From contig NZ_CP194331.1 in NCBI RefSeq assembly GCF_051257895.1, forward strand, positions 1,178,001 through 1,242,000: a stretch of 64,000 nucleotides of DNA, in the 5' to 3' direction. Under the pieces are notes generated by a model, which did not search any database, was not told the DNA's origin, and worked only from the letters and a program-made list of their open reading frames with translations. A program made the position numbers and the translations under genes. Below, in pieces: positions 16,220-26,938 of the stretch. The first letter of the stretch is position 1. Every line of letters starts with the position of its first letter. This DNA comes from Gallionella straubiae. Lineage in GTDB: Bacteria; Pseudomonadota; Gammaproteobacteria; Burkholderiales; Gallionellaceae.

Positions 16220-19200
16220 ATGCCAAAACGTAACGACCTAAAATCCATCCTCATCATCGGCGCCGGCCCCATCGTCATCGGGCAGGCGTGCGAGTTCGAC
16301 TATTCCGGCGCGCAGGCCTGCAAGGCGCTGCGCGAGGAAGGCTATCGCGTCATCCTGGTGAACTCGAACCCGGCCACCATCATGACCGACCCGGAGATGG
16401 CGGATGCGACCTACATCGAGCCGATCACTTGGCAGATGGTGGCCAAGATCATCGCGAGGGAAAAACCGGATGCGATCCTGCCGACCATGGGCGGGCAGAC
16501 TGCGCTGAACTGCGCGCTCGACCTGGCCAAGCATGGCGTGCTGGAAAAATACAATGTCGAGATGATAGGCGCGTCGCGCGAGGCCATCGACAAGGCCGAA
16601 GACCGCGAGAAGTTCAAGCAGGCGATGAACAAGATCGGCCTGTCCTCGGCGCGCTCCGCCATCGCGCACAGTATGGAAGAGGCGTTGCAGGTGCAGCAGG
16701 CGATGGGCTACCCGACCATCATCCGCCCGTCGTTCACCATGGGCGGCTCGGGCGGCGGCATCGCCTACAACCGCGAGGAATTCGTCGAAATCTGCGAGCG
16801 CGGGCTGGAGGCCTCGCCGACGCGCGAGTTGCTGATCGAGGAATCGCTGCTCGGCTGGAAAGAATTCGAGATGGAGGTGGTGCGCGACCGCAACGACAAC
16901 TGCATCATCATCTGCTCCATCGAGAACCTCGACCCGATGGGCGTGCACACCGGCGACTCGATTACCGTCGCCCCGGCGCAGACGCTCACCGACAAGGAAT
17001 ACCAGATCATGCGCGACGCGAGCCTCGCGGTGCTGCGCGAGATCGGCGTGGACACCGGCGGCTCCAACGTGCAGTTCGCCGTCAACCCGGACGACGGGCG
17101 CATGGTGGTGATCGAGATGAACCCGCGCGTGTCGCGCTCTTCCGCGCTGGCCTCCAAGGCGACCGGCTTCCCGATCGCCAAGGTCGCGGCCAAACTGGCC
17201 GTGGGCTACACGCTCGACGAGCTGAAGAACGACATTACCGGCGGCGCGACCCCGGCCTCGTTCGAACCGACCATCGACTACGTGGTCACGAAAATTCCCA
17301 GATTTGCCTTCGAAAAATTCCCGCAGGCCAACGACCGCCTGACCACGCAGATGAAATCGGTCGGCGAGGTGATGGCGATCGGCCGCACCTTCCAGGAGTC
17401 GTTCCAGAAGGCCTTGCGCGGCCTGGAAGTCGGCGTCAACGGACTGGACAGCAAATACACCGACCGCGAAGCGCTGATCGCCGAGCTTGGCAATCCGGGG
17501 CCGGATCGTATCTGGGCGGTCGGCGATGCTTTCCGTATGGGCATGAGCGTCGAGGAAGTATTTAACGTCAGCAAGATCGACCCGTGGTTCCTGGTGCAGA
17601 TTGCCGACATCATCCGTCAGGAAGGCGAGTTGAAAGACCGCATGCTGGAGAGCCTGGATGCCGACCACATGCGCGCCCTGAAGCGCAGCGGTTTCGCCGA
17701 TGCGCGTCTGGCAAGGCTGCTGGGCACCGACGATGCGGCAGTGCGCGCCTATCGCCACGCGCTGGGCGTGCGCCCGGTGTTCAAGCGCGTCGACACCTGC
17801 GCGGCCGAGTTTGCGACCAACACCGCCTACATGTACTCGACCTACGAGGAAGAGTGCGAATCGCAGCCGACCGGCAAGAAAAAGATCATGGTGCTGGGCG
17901 GCGGTCCGAACCGCATCGGCCAAGGCATCGAGTTCGACTACTGCTGCGTGCATGCCGCGCTGGCGATGCGCGAGGACGGCTACGAGACCATCATGGTCAA
18001 CTGCAACCCGGAGACCGTCTCGACCGACTACGATACTTCCGACCGCCTGTACTTCGAGCCGCTGACGCTGGAGGACGTGCTGGAAGTCGTCGCGGTGGAA
18101 AAACCGGTCGGCGTGATCGTGCAATACGGCGGCCAGACGCCGCTGAAGCTGGCGCACGGACTGGAAAAGAACGGCGTGCCCATCATCGGCACCTCGGTCG
18201 ACATGATCGACTGCGCGGAAGACCGCGCGCGCTTCCAGACCATGCTGAAGAAACTGAACCTGAAGCAGCCGCCCAACCGCACCGCGAGCCATGTGGCCGA
18301 GGCGGTGGCGGGCGCCGCCGAGATCGGCTATCCGCTGGTGATGCGTCCTTCCAACGTGCTGGGCGGTCGCGGCATGGAGATCATCCATGCGCAGGCCGAC
18401 CTGGAGCGCTACATGCGCGATGCGGAAGAGCTGGCCAAGACCTGGCCCGAGCGTCTGCCGATTTTGCTCGACCGCTTCCTGAACGACGCGATCGAAGTGG
18501 ACGTGGATGCGGTGTCCGACGGCCAGCAGGTCATCATCGGCGGCATCATGGAACACATCGAGCAGGCGGGCGTGCACTCCGGCGACTCGGCCTGTTCCCT
18601 GCCGCCGTATTCGTTATCCGCCGCGATGCAGGACGAACTGCGCCGCCAGACTGTGGCGATGGCCAAGGAACTCAACGTGATCGGCCTGATGAACGTGCAG
18701 TTTGCGATCCAGGGCGACACCGTGTATGTGCTGGAAGTGAATCCGCGCGCTTCGCGCACCGTGCCCTATGTGTCCAAGGCGACCGGCGTGCCGCTGGCAA
18801 AAGTCGCGGCGCGCTGCATGGCCGGCCAGACGCTCGCGCAGCAGGGCGTCACGAAGGAAGTCATCCCGCCGTACTACTCGGTCAAGGAGGCGGTGTTCCC
18901 GTTCATCAAGTTCCCCGGCGTGGACACCATCCTCGGCCCGGAGATGAAATCCACCGGCGAGGTGATGGGCGTCGGCGAGACCTTCGCCGAGGCGTTCGTA
19001 AAGTCGCAACTCGCGGCGAGCGTGAAGCTGCCGAAGGAAGGCAAGATATTCCTCAGCGTGCGCGAGGCGGACAAGCCGGGCGCTGCCGAGGTCGCGCGCT
19101 CGCTGGTAGAGCTGGGCTTCACCATCCTCGCGACGCGCGGTACGGCGGCGGTAATCCGCAAGGCCGGCGTCGAAGTGACGGTAGTGAACAAGGTCGCGGA

Positions 19201-19438
19201 AGGTCGCCCGCACATCGTGGACATGATCAAGAACGGCGAGGTCAGCCTCATCGTCAACACCGTGGACAGCAAGCCCTCCGCAATGCGCGACTCATATTCC
19301 ATCCGTCATGCCGCCCTGCAGGGGCGGATAACCTATTACACCACGCTGGCCGGCGCACGTGCTGCCTGCGTGGGAATGCAGCATCTGGCCGAGTTGCAGG
19401 TGTATGACCTGCAGGCGCTGCAACAGCGTCTGCTTTAA
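16220..19438 (+). CDS. carB: carbamoyl-phosphate synthase large subunit
   Basis: At 1072 residues this is a full-length CarB. It has two homologous ATP-grasp halves: the first begins IGAGPIVIGQACEFDYSG, the second GGGPNRIGQGIEFDYCC at about 557. Both are followed by the VNSNPATIMTD/VNCNPETVSTD phosphate loops. Each half binds ATP: the first makes carboxyphosphate and carbamate, the second phosphorylates carbamate. The C-terminal MGS-like domain (from about 940, FTILATRGTAAVIRKAGVEV) is the allosteric region. The product feeds ArgF, encoded at 41.1 kb, and pyrimidine synthesis. A stable inverted repeat precedes its start. Confidence 0.98.
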   Translation: MPKRNDLKSILIIGAGPIVIGQACEFDYSGAQACKALREEGYRVILVNSNPATIMTDPEMADATYIEPITWQMVAKIIAREKPDAILPTMGGQTALNCALDLAKHGVLEKYNVEMIGASREAIDKAEDREKFKQAMNKIGLSSARSAIAHSMEEALQVQQAMGYPTIIRPSFTMGGSGGGIAYNREEFVEICERGLEASPTRELLIEESLLGWKEFEMEVVRDRNDNCIIICSIENLDPMGVHTGDSITVAPAQTLTDKEYQIMRDASLAVLREIGVDTGGSNVQFAVNPDDGRMVVIEMNPRVSRSSALASKATGFPIAKVAAKLAVGYTLDELKNDITGGATPASFEPTIDYVVTKIPRFAFEKFPQANDRLTTQMKSVGEVMAIGRTFQESFQKALRGLEVGVNGLDSKYTDREALIAELGNPGPDRIWAVGDAFRMGMSVEEVFNVSKIDPWFLVQIADIIRQEGELKDRMLESLDADHMRALKRSGFADARLARLLGTDDAAVRAYRHALGVRPVFKRVDTCAAEFATNTAYMYSTYEEECESQPTGKKKIMVLGGGPNRIGQGIEFDYCCVHAALAMREDGYETIMVNCNPETVSTDYDTSDRLYFEPLTLEDVLEVVAVEKPVGVIVQYGGQTPLKLAHGLEKNGVPIIGTSVDMIDCAEDRARFQTMLKKLNLKQPPNRTASHVAEAVAGAAEIGYPLVMRPSNVLGGRGMEIIHAQADLERYMRDAEELAKTWPERLPILLDRFLNDAIEVDVDAVSDGQQVIIGGIMEHIEQAGVHSGDSACSLPPYSLSAAMQDELRRQTVAMAKELNVIGLMNVQFAIQGDTVYVLEVNPRASRTVPYVSKATGVPLAKVAARCMAGQTLAQQGVTKEVIPPYYSVKEAVFPFIKFPGVDTILGPEMKSTGEVMGVGETFAEAFVKSQLAASVKLPKEGKIFLSVREADKPGAAEVARSLVELGFTILATRGTAAVIRKAGVEVTVVNKVAEGRPHIVDMIKNGEVSLIVNTVDSKPSAMRDSYSIRHAALQGRITYYTTLAGARAACVGMQHLAELQVYDLQALQQRLL

Positions 19439-19460
19439 CGAAACATGAGGAAGCACAGGC

Positions 19461-19937
19461 ATGAGTAAAATCCCATTGACTCTCGTCGGCGCGGAATTGC
19501 TGCGCCAGGAACTGCACCGCCTCAAGGCGGTAGAACGCCCGGCGGTGATCAACGCCATCTCCGAGGCGCGCGCGCAGGGCGACTTGTCTGAAAACGCCGA
19601 ATACGACGCCGCCAAGGAGCGTCAGGGGTTCGTCGAGGGGCGCATCGTCGAACTGGAAGCGAAGCTGGGCAGCGCGCAGATCATCGACCCGAAGACCATC
19701 AGCGCCGGCGGGCGTTGCGTGTTCGGCTCAACCGTGGTGCTGGAAGACGTCAACAACGGCGATGTCGTCACCTACCAGATCGTCGGCGACGACGAGGCCA
19801 ATATCCGTGAGCGCAAGATTTCCATCAGTTCGCCGATCGCGCGCGCGCTGATCGGCAAGATGAGCGGCGACATCGCCGAAGTGCAGGCGCCGGGCGGGGT
19901 GCGGGAATACGAAGTGGTGGACGTACAGTATATTTGA
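19461..19937 (+). CDS. greA: transcription elongation factor GreA
   Basis: The 158-residue protein matches GreA in length and layout. An N-terminal coiled coil carries the acidic tip ARAQGDLSENAEYDAAKERQ (catalytic Asp/Glu about 41-44). A C-terminal FKBP-like domain ends GDIAEVQAPGGVREYEVVDVQYI. GreA rescues backtracked RNA polymerase by stimulating cleavage of the transcript 3' end. The start has a GAGGAAG site. It follows carB by 22 bases, a carAB-greA order common in betaproteobacteria. Confidence 0.97.
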   Translation: MSKIPLTLVGAELLRQELHRLKAVERPAVINAISEARAQGDLSENAEYDAAKERQGFVEGRIVELEAKLGSAQIIDPKTISAGGRCVFGSTVVLEDVNNGDVVTYQIVGDDEANIRERKISISSPIARALIGKMSGDIAEVQAPGGVREYEVVDVQYI

Positions 19938-19938
19938 T

Positions 19939-20011
19939 GTAGGGTGGGCACGCTTTTTGTGCCCACGCGTGAATCAGCACCGCGTGGGCAGATGAACCCT
20001 GCCCACCCTAC
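19939..20011. repeat. GTAGG-family palindrome, probably also a bidirectional terminator
   Basis: GTAGGGTGGGCA at 19939-19950 and TGCCCACCCTAC at 20000-20011 are perfect inverted ends of a 73-base unit. Inside is a hairpin GTGGGCAC/GTGCCCAC around GCTTTTT, and a second one, CACGCG/CGCGTG. It fills the gap between convergent greA and yhbY. Confidence 0.75.
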
Positions 20012-20015
20012 CTGC

Positions 20016-20369
20016 TCAGGTACGGCTACCGAGCTGCTTCTTGGTCAGCGGTTTCTTGCCCTTGTGGCGCGGCGCTTTCCTGATTTCCGGCAACTGCGCC
20101 TCCGGGTTGGACTGGTAGACCACCAGGATCTTGCCGATATGCTGCACCGGGGCGGCGTTCAGTTTGGTGCAGATTTCCGCGAGGATGGCTTCGCGCTGCG
20201 GCCGTTCCGCCATGACCCGGATCTTGATGAGCTCGTGGATTTTCAGGCTCGCAGCGATCTCCTTCAGCACCGCTTCGGTCAAACCGGCATTGCCTATCAT
20301 CACCGTCGGATTCAAGGCGTGGGCGCGACCTTTCAGGGCAAGGCGTTCGGATACGGTAAGGGATAGCAT
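20016..20369 (-). CDS. yhbY: YhbY family RNA-binding (CRM domain) protein
   Basis: Starting at the ATG at 20369, with AAGG 6 bases upstream, the product has 117 residues. It shows the CRM domain signature LTVSERLALKGRAHALNPTVMIGNAGL in pieces, then the GxxG-containing helix region and KLNAAPVQHIGKILVVYQ. YhbY binds pre-50S ribosomal particles. A basic C-terminal tail (KGKKPLTKKQLGSRT) extends beyond the usual 97-100 residues. It is divergent from rlmE by 36 bases, as in many proteobacteria. Confidence 0.92.
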   Translation of the reverse strand: MLSLTVSERLALKGRAHALNPTVMIGNAGLTEAVLKEIAASLKIHELIKIRVMAERPQREAILAEICTKLNAAPVQHIGKILVVYQSNPEAQLPEIRKAPRHKGKKPLTKKQLGSRT

Positions 20370-20405
20370 AATGACCTTTTTTGAACAGGGCATGGATTTT
20401 AAACG

Positions 20406-21026
20406 ATGAAGCCGTCCAAAACCAGCAAACAATGGATGCGCGAGCATATCAACGACCCTTTCGTGCAGCTTGCGCAGAAGGAAGGCCGCCGCTCGCGCGC
20501 CGCCTACAAGCTGCTGGAGATCGATGCCAAGGACCACCTGCTCAAGCCCGGCATGGTCGTGGTGGATCTCGGCGCGACGCCGGGCGGCTGGTCGCAGGTG
20601 GCGGCAAGCAAGGTCGGGCGTAGCGGCAAGGTCATCGCGCTGGACCTGCTGCCGCTCGACCCGCTGGCCGGGGTGGAGTTCATCCAGGGAGATTTCCGCG
20701 ACGCTGCCGTGCTGGAGCAACTGGAAGATTTGCTGCAAGGCAAACCGGTTGGTCTTGTGATTTGCGACATGTCCCCCAATATATGCGGTGTCGCATCGGC
20801 CGATCAGGCGCGCGCCATGCATCTTGCGGAACTGGCGATGGAATTCGCGCTCGAACACCTGAAACCCGGCGGCAGCTTCCTCGTCAAGGTGTTCCAGGGC
20901 GCGGGGTTCGAGGATTTCCACCGCCTGATGCGCAGCCGTTTCGCCAAGGTGGCCACGCGCAAACCCAAGGCGTCGCGCGACCGGAGCAGCGAGTTGTATC
21001 TGCTGGCTACCGGAAAGCTTGAGTAA
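20406..21026 (+). CDS. rlmE: 23S rRNA (uridine 2552-2'-O)-methyltransferase RlmE (FtsJ)
   Basis: The 206-residue protein has the RlmE fold. The SAM-binding motif VVDLGATPGGWSQVA is near residues 50-64. The catalytic K-D-K-E set is visible as Lys in SRAAYKLLEID, Asp in CDMSPNICGV, Lys in GSFLVKVFQG and the late Glu in SRDRSSELYLL. It methylates U2552 in the peptidyl-transferase centre late in 50S assembly. It precedes ftsH, the conserved rlmE-ftsH pair. The ribosome binding site is weak. Confidence 0.96.
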   Translation: MKPSKTSKQWMREHINDPFVQLAQKEGRRSRAAYKLLEIDAKDHLLKPGMVVVDLGATPGGWSQVAASKVGRSGKVIALDLLPLDPLAGVEFIQGDFRDAAVLEQLEDLLQGKPVGLVICDMSPNICGVASADQARAMHLAELAMEFALEHLKPGGSFLVKVFQGAGFEDFHRLMRSRFAKVATRKPKASRDRSSELYLLATGKLE

Positions 21027-21029
21027 TCG

Positions 21030-21035
21030 TATAAT
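21030..21035 (+). promoter_or_regulatory. possible -10 element before ftsH
   Basis: A consensus TATAAT lies just after the rlmE stop and 52 bases before the ftsH start. No good -35 box is found at 16-18 bases, so this is a weak call. Confidence 0.3.
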
Positions 21036-21087
21036 ACATAGTCTAATGACCCGGCTTGGCAATCGCGGTGCCGCTTAAGGAGCTATC

Positions 21088-22992
<1,905 letters not shown>

Positions 22993-22998
22993 AAGACC

Positions 22999-23089
22999 GT
23001 GAAATGTGAAAAGTGAAACGGGAAAGGTAAAAACAGCAGGGCTCTACGTTTCACATTTCACATTTCACATTTCACGTTTCACCTTTCAC
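22999..23089. repeat. inverted/tandem TTTCAC repeat before folP
   Basis: A 21-base arm at 22999-23019, made of GTGAAA words, is the reverse complement of 23048-23068 with one mismatch. Further TTTCAC copies continue to 23088, immediately before the folP ATG. The whole ftsH-folP gap is made of this repeat, leaving folP without a normal ribosome binding site. Confidence 0.75.
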
Positions 23090-23908
23090 ATGCTTCATTG
23101 CGGCCCCTTCCAACTCGACCTCTCCCGCCCTCTCGTCATGGGCATCGTCAACGTCACGCCCGATTCGTTCTCCGACGGCGGGCAGCATCTGCAACGTGAA
23201 ACCGCAATCGCCCATGCGCGGCAACTCATTGAAGACGGCGCGGACATCCTCGACATCGGCGGCGAATCCACCCGGCCCGGCGCACAGCCGGTCACCCTGC
23301 AGGAGGAACTGGATCGCGTGCTGCCGGTCATCGGGGGGCTCAGCGGCATCCCGGTACCGATCTCGATCGACACCTGCAAGCCCGAGGTGATGCGCGCGGC
23401 GCTCGCCGCCGGGGCGAACATGGTCAACGACATCGACGCGCTGCAGGATGCAACCGCAATGCAGATTGTCGCAGCGAGCGACGCGGCAATCTGCCTCATG
23501 CACAAGCAGGGCGCCCCGCAGACCATGCAACGGCAACCGCATTACGAGGACGCCGTCGCTGAGGTCACGGATTTCCTGCACGGACGCATCGCCGCCGCCG
23601 AAGCTGCCGGGATCGCGAAAGAGCGCATCGTCATCGATCCGGGCTTTGGCTTTGGCAAGGCGCTGGCGCATAATCTCGACCTGCTGCGAAACCTCGACAG
23701 GCTGCACGAACTGGGCGTGCCGGTGCTGGCCGGAATGTCGCGCAAGGCTATGCTCGGCGCGATCACCGGGCAGGATGTGGACCACCGCATGGCGGCGAGC
23801 GTGGCGGCAGCGCTGATCGCGGTGCAGCGCGGAGCATCCATCGTGCGCGTGCACGACGTGCGCGAAACGGTGGATGCGCTTAAAATCTGGAATGCAGTTA
23901 ATCCGTAG
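23090..23908 (+). CDS. folP: dihydropteroate synthase
   Basis: From the ATG at 23090 the protein has 272 residues, the usual length. It condenses p-aminobenzoate with hydroxymethyl-dihydropterin diphosphate in folate synthesis. Signatures are MGIVNVTPDSFSDGG (about 15-29), DIGGESTRPGA, IDTCKPEVMRAAL, and DPGFGFGKALAHNLDLL with the pterin-binding Lys region. Earlier in-frame ATGs fall inside the TTTCAC repeat and are unlikely. The stop codon TAG is contributed by the GTAGG end of a palindromic repeat. ftsH-folP-glmM is the classical order. Confidence 0.97.
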   Translation: MLHCGPFQLDLSRPLVMGIVNVTPDSFSDGGQHLQRETAIAHARQLIEDGADILDIGGESTRPGAQPVTLQEELDRVLPVIGGLSGIPVPISIDTCKPEVMRAALAAGANMVNDIDALQDATAMQIVAASDAAICLMHKQGAPQTMQRQPHYEDAVAEVTDFLHGRIAAAEAAGIAKERIVIDPGFGFGKALAHNLDLLRNLDRLHELGVPVLAGMSRKAMLGAITGQDVDHRMAASVAAALIAVQRGASIVRVHDVRETVDALKIWNAVNP

Positions 23909-23970
23909 GAGCGCAATTTATTGCGCGAACAATTCGTTCTGACCGATCGCGCAATGAATTGCGCTCCTAC
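23905..23970. repeat. GTAGG-family palindromic repeat (folP-glmM gap)
   Basis: GTAGGAGCGCAATTTATTGCGCGA is mirrored by TCGCGCAATGAATTGCGCTCCTAC at the other end of the 66-base unit (one mismatch in the outer arm; written here as arms of 8 and 10 core bases: GTAGGAGC, GCGCAATTTA). Bases 2-4 of the unit form the folP stop codon. Confidence 0.8.
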
Positions 23971-23988
23971 AACGTTCAAGGTGTTCTT

Positions 23989-25341
23989 ATGAGCAGAAAA
24001 TATTTCGGAACTGACGGCGTGCGCGGGCGCGTGGGTGTGCATCCCATCACGCCGCAATTCGTGATGCACCTGGGCTATGCGGCGGGCAAGGTACTGGCCA
24101 GCGCCGAGCATACGCAGGGCGAGCGCCCCGGCGTGCTGATCGGCAAGGACACGCGCATCTCCGGCTACATGCTGGAATCGGCGCTCGAAGCCGGGCTGAT
24201 CGCGGCGGGCATCGACGTGTACCTCGCTGGCCCCGTGCCGACACCGGCGGTCGCCTACCTGACCCGCGCGTTGCGCCTGCAGGCGGGTGTCGTGATCTCC
24301 GCCTCGCACAATCCCTTCGATGACAACGGCATCAAGTTCTTCTCCGGTCGCGGCGCAAAGCTGCCCGACGAAACCGAGCGCGCCATCGAAGCGGAACTGG
24401 ATCACCCGATGCAGACCAACCCTTCGGAGAACCTCGGTAAGGCCAGGCGCCTCGACGACGCGGCCGGCCGCTACATCGAATTCTGCAAGAGCACCTTCCC
24501 CTGCGAAATGAACCTGCGCGGCCTCAAGATCGTCGTGGACAGCGCGCACGGCGCGGCCTACCACATCGCGCGCCACGTATTCCACGAGCTCGGCGCGGAA
24601 GTCATCGCCATCGGCGCCGAACCTGACGGCAAGAACATCAACGACGGCTACGGCGCGACCAAGCCCGCCAACCTGCAAGCGACCGTGGTCCAACACAAGG
24701 CCGACCTCGGCATCGCGCTGGACGGCGACGGTGATCGCCTGATCATGACGGACGGCACCGGGAAACTCTACGACGGCGACCAGTTGCTGTATGTCATCGC
24801 CAGGCACCGCCAGGCGCAAGGCAAAATGCAAGGCGGCGTGATCGGCACGCTGATGACCAACCTCGCCTTCGAGCACGCCATGCAGAAGCTCGGCATCCCC
24901 TTCCAACGCGCCAAGGTCGGCGACCGCTACGTGATGGAACTGCTGCAACAGAACAACTGGCAACTCGGCGGCGAGAACTCCGGCCACATCATCTGCCTCG
25001 ACAAGCACAGCACCGGCGACGGCATCGTCTCTGCGCTGCAGGTGCTGCACGCGCTGCGCGCCACCAACCAGACACTCGTGCAGGCCGCACATGACCTCGC
25101 GATGTACCCGCAGGTGCTCATCAACGTCAAGGTTACCGGCAAGGCGGCCGCGCTGCTGGAGCAGCAGGCGGTCAAAGCCGCAGTCGCCGATGCCGAACGC
25201 GAACTCAACGGCAAGGGACGCGTGCTGCTGCGGCCCTCGGGCACCGAGCCGTTGTTGCGGGTGATGGTGGAGGGGGAGGATGGGGAGTTGGTTAAGCGGT
25301 GTGCGGAGGGGATTGCGGGAGTGGTGAGGGACGCGGCTTAG
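23989..25341 (+). CDS. glmM: phosphoglucosamine mutase
   Basis: The 450-residue enzyme converts glucosamine-6-phosphate to glucosamine-1-phosphate for peptidoglycan and LPS synthesis. It begins KYFGTDGVRGRVG. The phosphoserine loop ISASHNP places the active Ser at about 106, the metal loop DGDGDR is near 244, and the sugar loop GGENSGHI and phosphate loop RPSGTEPLLRVM are present. I took the ATG at 23989; an in-frame ATG at 23959 falls inside the repeat. Its last 50 bases overlap a convergent gene on the other strand. Confidence 0.97.
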   Translation: MSRKYFGTDGVRGRVGVHPITPQFVMHLGYAAGKVLASAEHTQGERPGVLIGKDTRISGYMLESALEAGLIAAGIDVYLAGPVPTPAVAYLTRALRLQAGVVISASHNPFDDNGIKFFSGRGAKLPDETERAIEAELDHPMQTNPSENLGKARRLDDAAGRYIEFCKSTFPCEMNLRGLKIVVDSAHGAAYHIARHVFHELGAEVIAIGAEPDGKNINDGYGATKPANLQATVVQHKADLGIALDGDGDRLIMTDGTGKLYDGDQLLYVIARHRQAQGKMQGGVIGTLMTNLAFEHAMQKLGIPFQRAKVGDRYVMELLQQNNWQLGGENSGHIICLDKHSTGDGIVSALQVLHALRATNQTLVQAAHDLAMYPQVLINVKVTGKAAALLEQQAVKAAVADAERELNGKGRVLLRPSGTEPLLRVMVEGEDGELVKRCAEGIAGVVRDAA

Positions 25342-25822
25342 CGAATAGCTCATGCTTAGGGGCATGATTACCAAAAAGCCAGAAGGCTAAGCTGAAGATA
25401 GCGCCGCTTAATATAAACCAACCATAAAAATTTGCTGAATATTTGCATCGATTACAAATTTTTTTCATTCGTGGTGCTGGTAAAGAATTCAAAACAAATT
25501 GCGCCACTCTATTGATACGACCTAATTCCTTAATATCTTTAATTCTCCCGCAACTAGCGCAACAGAACTTATCAAACAAGTCATCGGGCAGCCATTTCCC
25601 ACAGTTTGGGCAGTGTTCTGTATAGAGAATTGAATACCAGTTTTCGTCGGCCTCAGTGATTTTGTGTTTGCATGCTGGGCAGTGATAGACCTTCAAATCG
25701 TTTAAACTGTCTGCACACCTATTAACTTCGCTGGATTTGGGAGAGGAATTTCTTGAGGCAAGAAAAGTAGCTCCCAACAGCAAGAAAACTACAAATAATG
25801 CTGTAATCCAAACAGTCATCAC
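25292..25822 (-). CDS. low-GC membrane protein with zinc-ribbon motifs, unknown function
   Basis: The 176-residue protein has an N-terminal membrane segment (WITALFVVFLLLGATFLA). It has Cys pairs of zinc-ribbon type (CPACKHK, CPNCGKW, CCASCGR, CNRCKY) and a second membrane segment near 135-155 (FYGWFILSGAIFSLAFWLF). It is clearly AT-richer than its neighbours. Its last 17 codons are antisense to the end of glmM, which gives an unnatural Pro-rich tail ending SPPHTA. I do not recognise a named family. It is probably an acquired gene whose original stop was lost. Confidence 0.65.
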   Translation of the reverse strand: MMTVWITALFVVFLLLGATFLASRNSSPKSSEVNRCADSLNDLKVYHCPACKHKITEADENWYSILYTEHCPNCGKWLPDDLFDKFCCASCGRIKDIKELGRINRVAQFVLNSLPAPRMKKICNRCKYSANFYGWFILSGAIFSLAFWLFGNHAPKHELFAKPRPSPLPQSPPHTA

Positions 25823-25892
25823 TTATGAAATCCCCAATTTATTGAGCAGCATCGTAGCATGGTAACTACGGCTATGAATATGACTTGGGGTC

Positions 25893-25971
25893 GTAGGTCG
25901 GGTTAGCGTAGCGTAACCCGACACCCATTCCGCATCTTGTCTGGTTACGCCCGATGGGCTAACCGACCTAC
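25893..25971. repeat. GTAGG-family palindromic repeat (79 bp)
   Basis: GTAGGTCGGGTTAG at the left and CTAACCGACCTAC at the right form the ends. Internal words GCGTAGCGTAACCCGAC and GGTTACGCCCGATGG make secondary hairpins. It sits 3 bases after the gluQ stop (minus strand). Confidence 0.8.
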
Positions 25972-25974
25972 CGA

Positions 25975-26938
25975 TCATGCTGTCGCGGAAAATTGCCGAC
26001 ATCCATTCATCCTCTCCGGCTGCCAATGCTCCACCGCCCATGCCAGCACCTCCCCCACCCTCCCCTCCCGCAATTCTGCGGGCGGTTGCTGGCGCAGGAA
26101 TTCCAGCACGGCAAGCAGCGTCGCGACCGCAGCGTCGGTGGCAATGGCAGGTGCGAGGGTCTGCTTGCTGAGCTTCTCGCCCTGTGCGTTCACCGCGATG
26201 GGCAGGTGCATGTAATGCGGCGCAGGAAAACCGAGCAGATGTTGCAGATATATCTGGCGCGGGGTGGAGTGCAGGAGGTCGGCACCGCGCACCACGTGGG
26301 TGATACCCTGGAACGCATCGTCCACGACCACCGCAAGCTGGTAGGCGAATAGGCCGTCGGCGCGCTTCACGACGAAGTCTCCGATCTCGGTTTCGAGGTG
26401 CTGGGCGATATGGCCTTGCAGGGCGTCGTCGAATTCGATTATTGAGCTGTTCGGACTGAGCCTGTCGAAGTGGCCCTCACGCCCTTCGACAAGCTCAGGG
26501 CGAACGGAGGGAAAATTGTCGGTGCGCACCCGCCATGCGGGCGTGCTCCTCTCGTGCGACAAGCCATTGCGGCAAGCCCCCGGATAGACGAAGCCGTCGA
26601 TGCCGTGTAGCGCAGAGTCAGCGATTTCCTTACGCGTGCAGCAGCAGGGATAGGCTGCGCCGCTTTCCTTCAATCGTTGCAGCGCTTCTTCGTAGACAGG
26701 AGTGCGCCAGCTCTGGTAGATGATCTCCCCGTCCCAGTGCAGGCCGAAGGCTTCGAGGGTGCGCAAGATGCCATCCGCCGCGCCCGGCACGCAGCGCGGC
26801 GTGTCGAGGTCTTCCATGCGCACCAGCCAGGTGCCGTGATGTTTTTTTGCGTCGAGATAGCTGCCGACCGCGGCAGCGAGGGAGCCGAAATGCAGGGGGC
26901 CGGTCGGAGAGGGGGCGAAGCGCCCCCTATAGGCTGGG

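Noticed and set aside
16238..18577. A 779-codon open frame on the minus strand opposite carB, and similar long minus-strand frames opposite ftsH (21043-22926).
   Set aside because: They are antisense to strongly conserved genes, have biased His/Arg/Ala composition typical of high-GC shadow frames, and lack plausible starts or motifs.
22999..23089. The TTTCAC array as a CRISPR.
   Set aside because: Units are about 8 bases with no unique spacers and no cas genes nearby; it is a simple tandem/inverted repeat.
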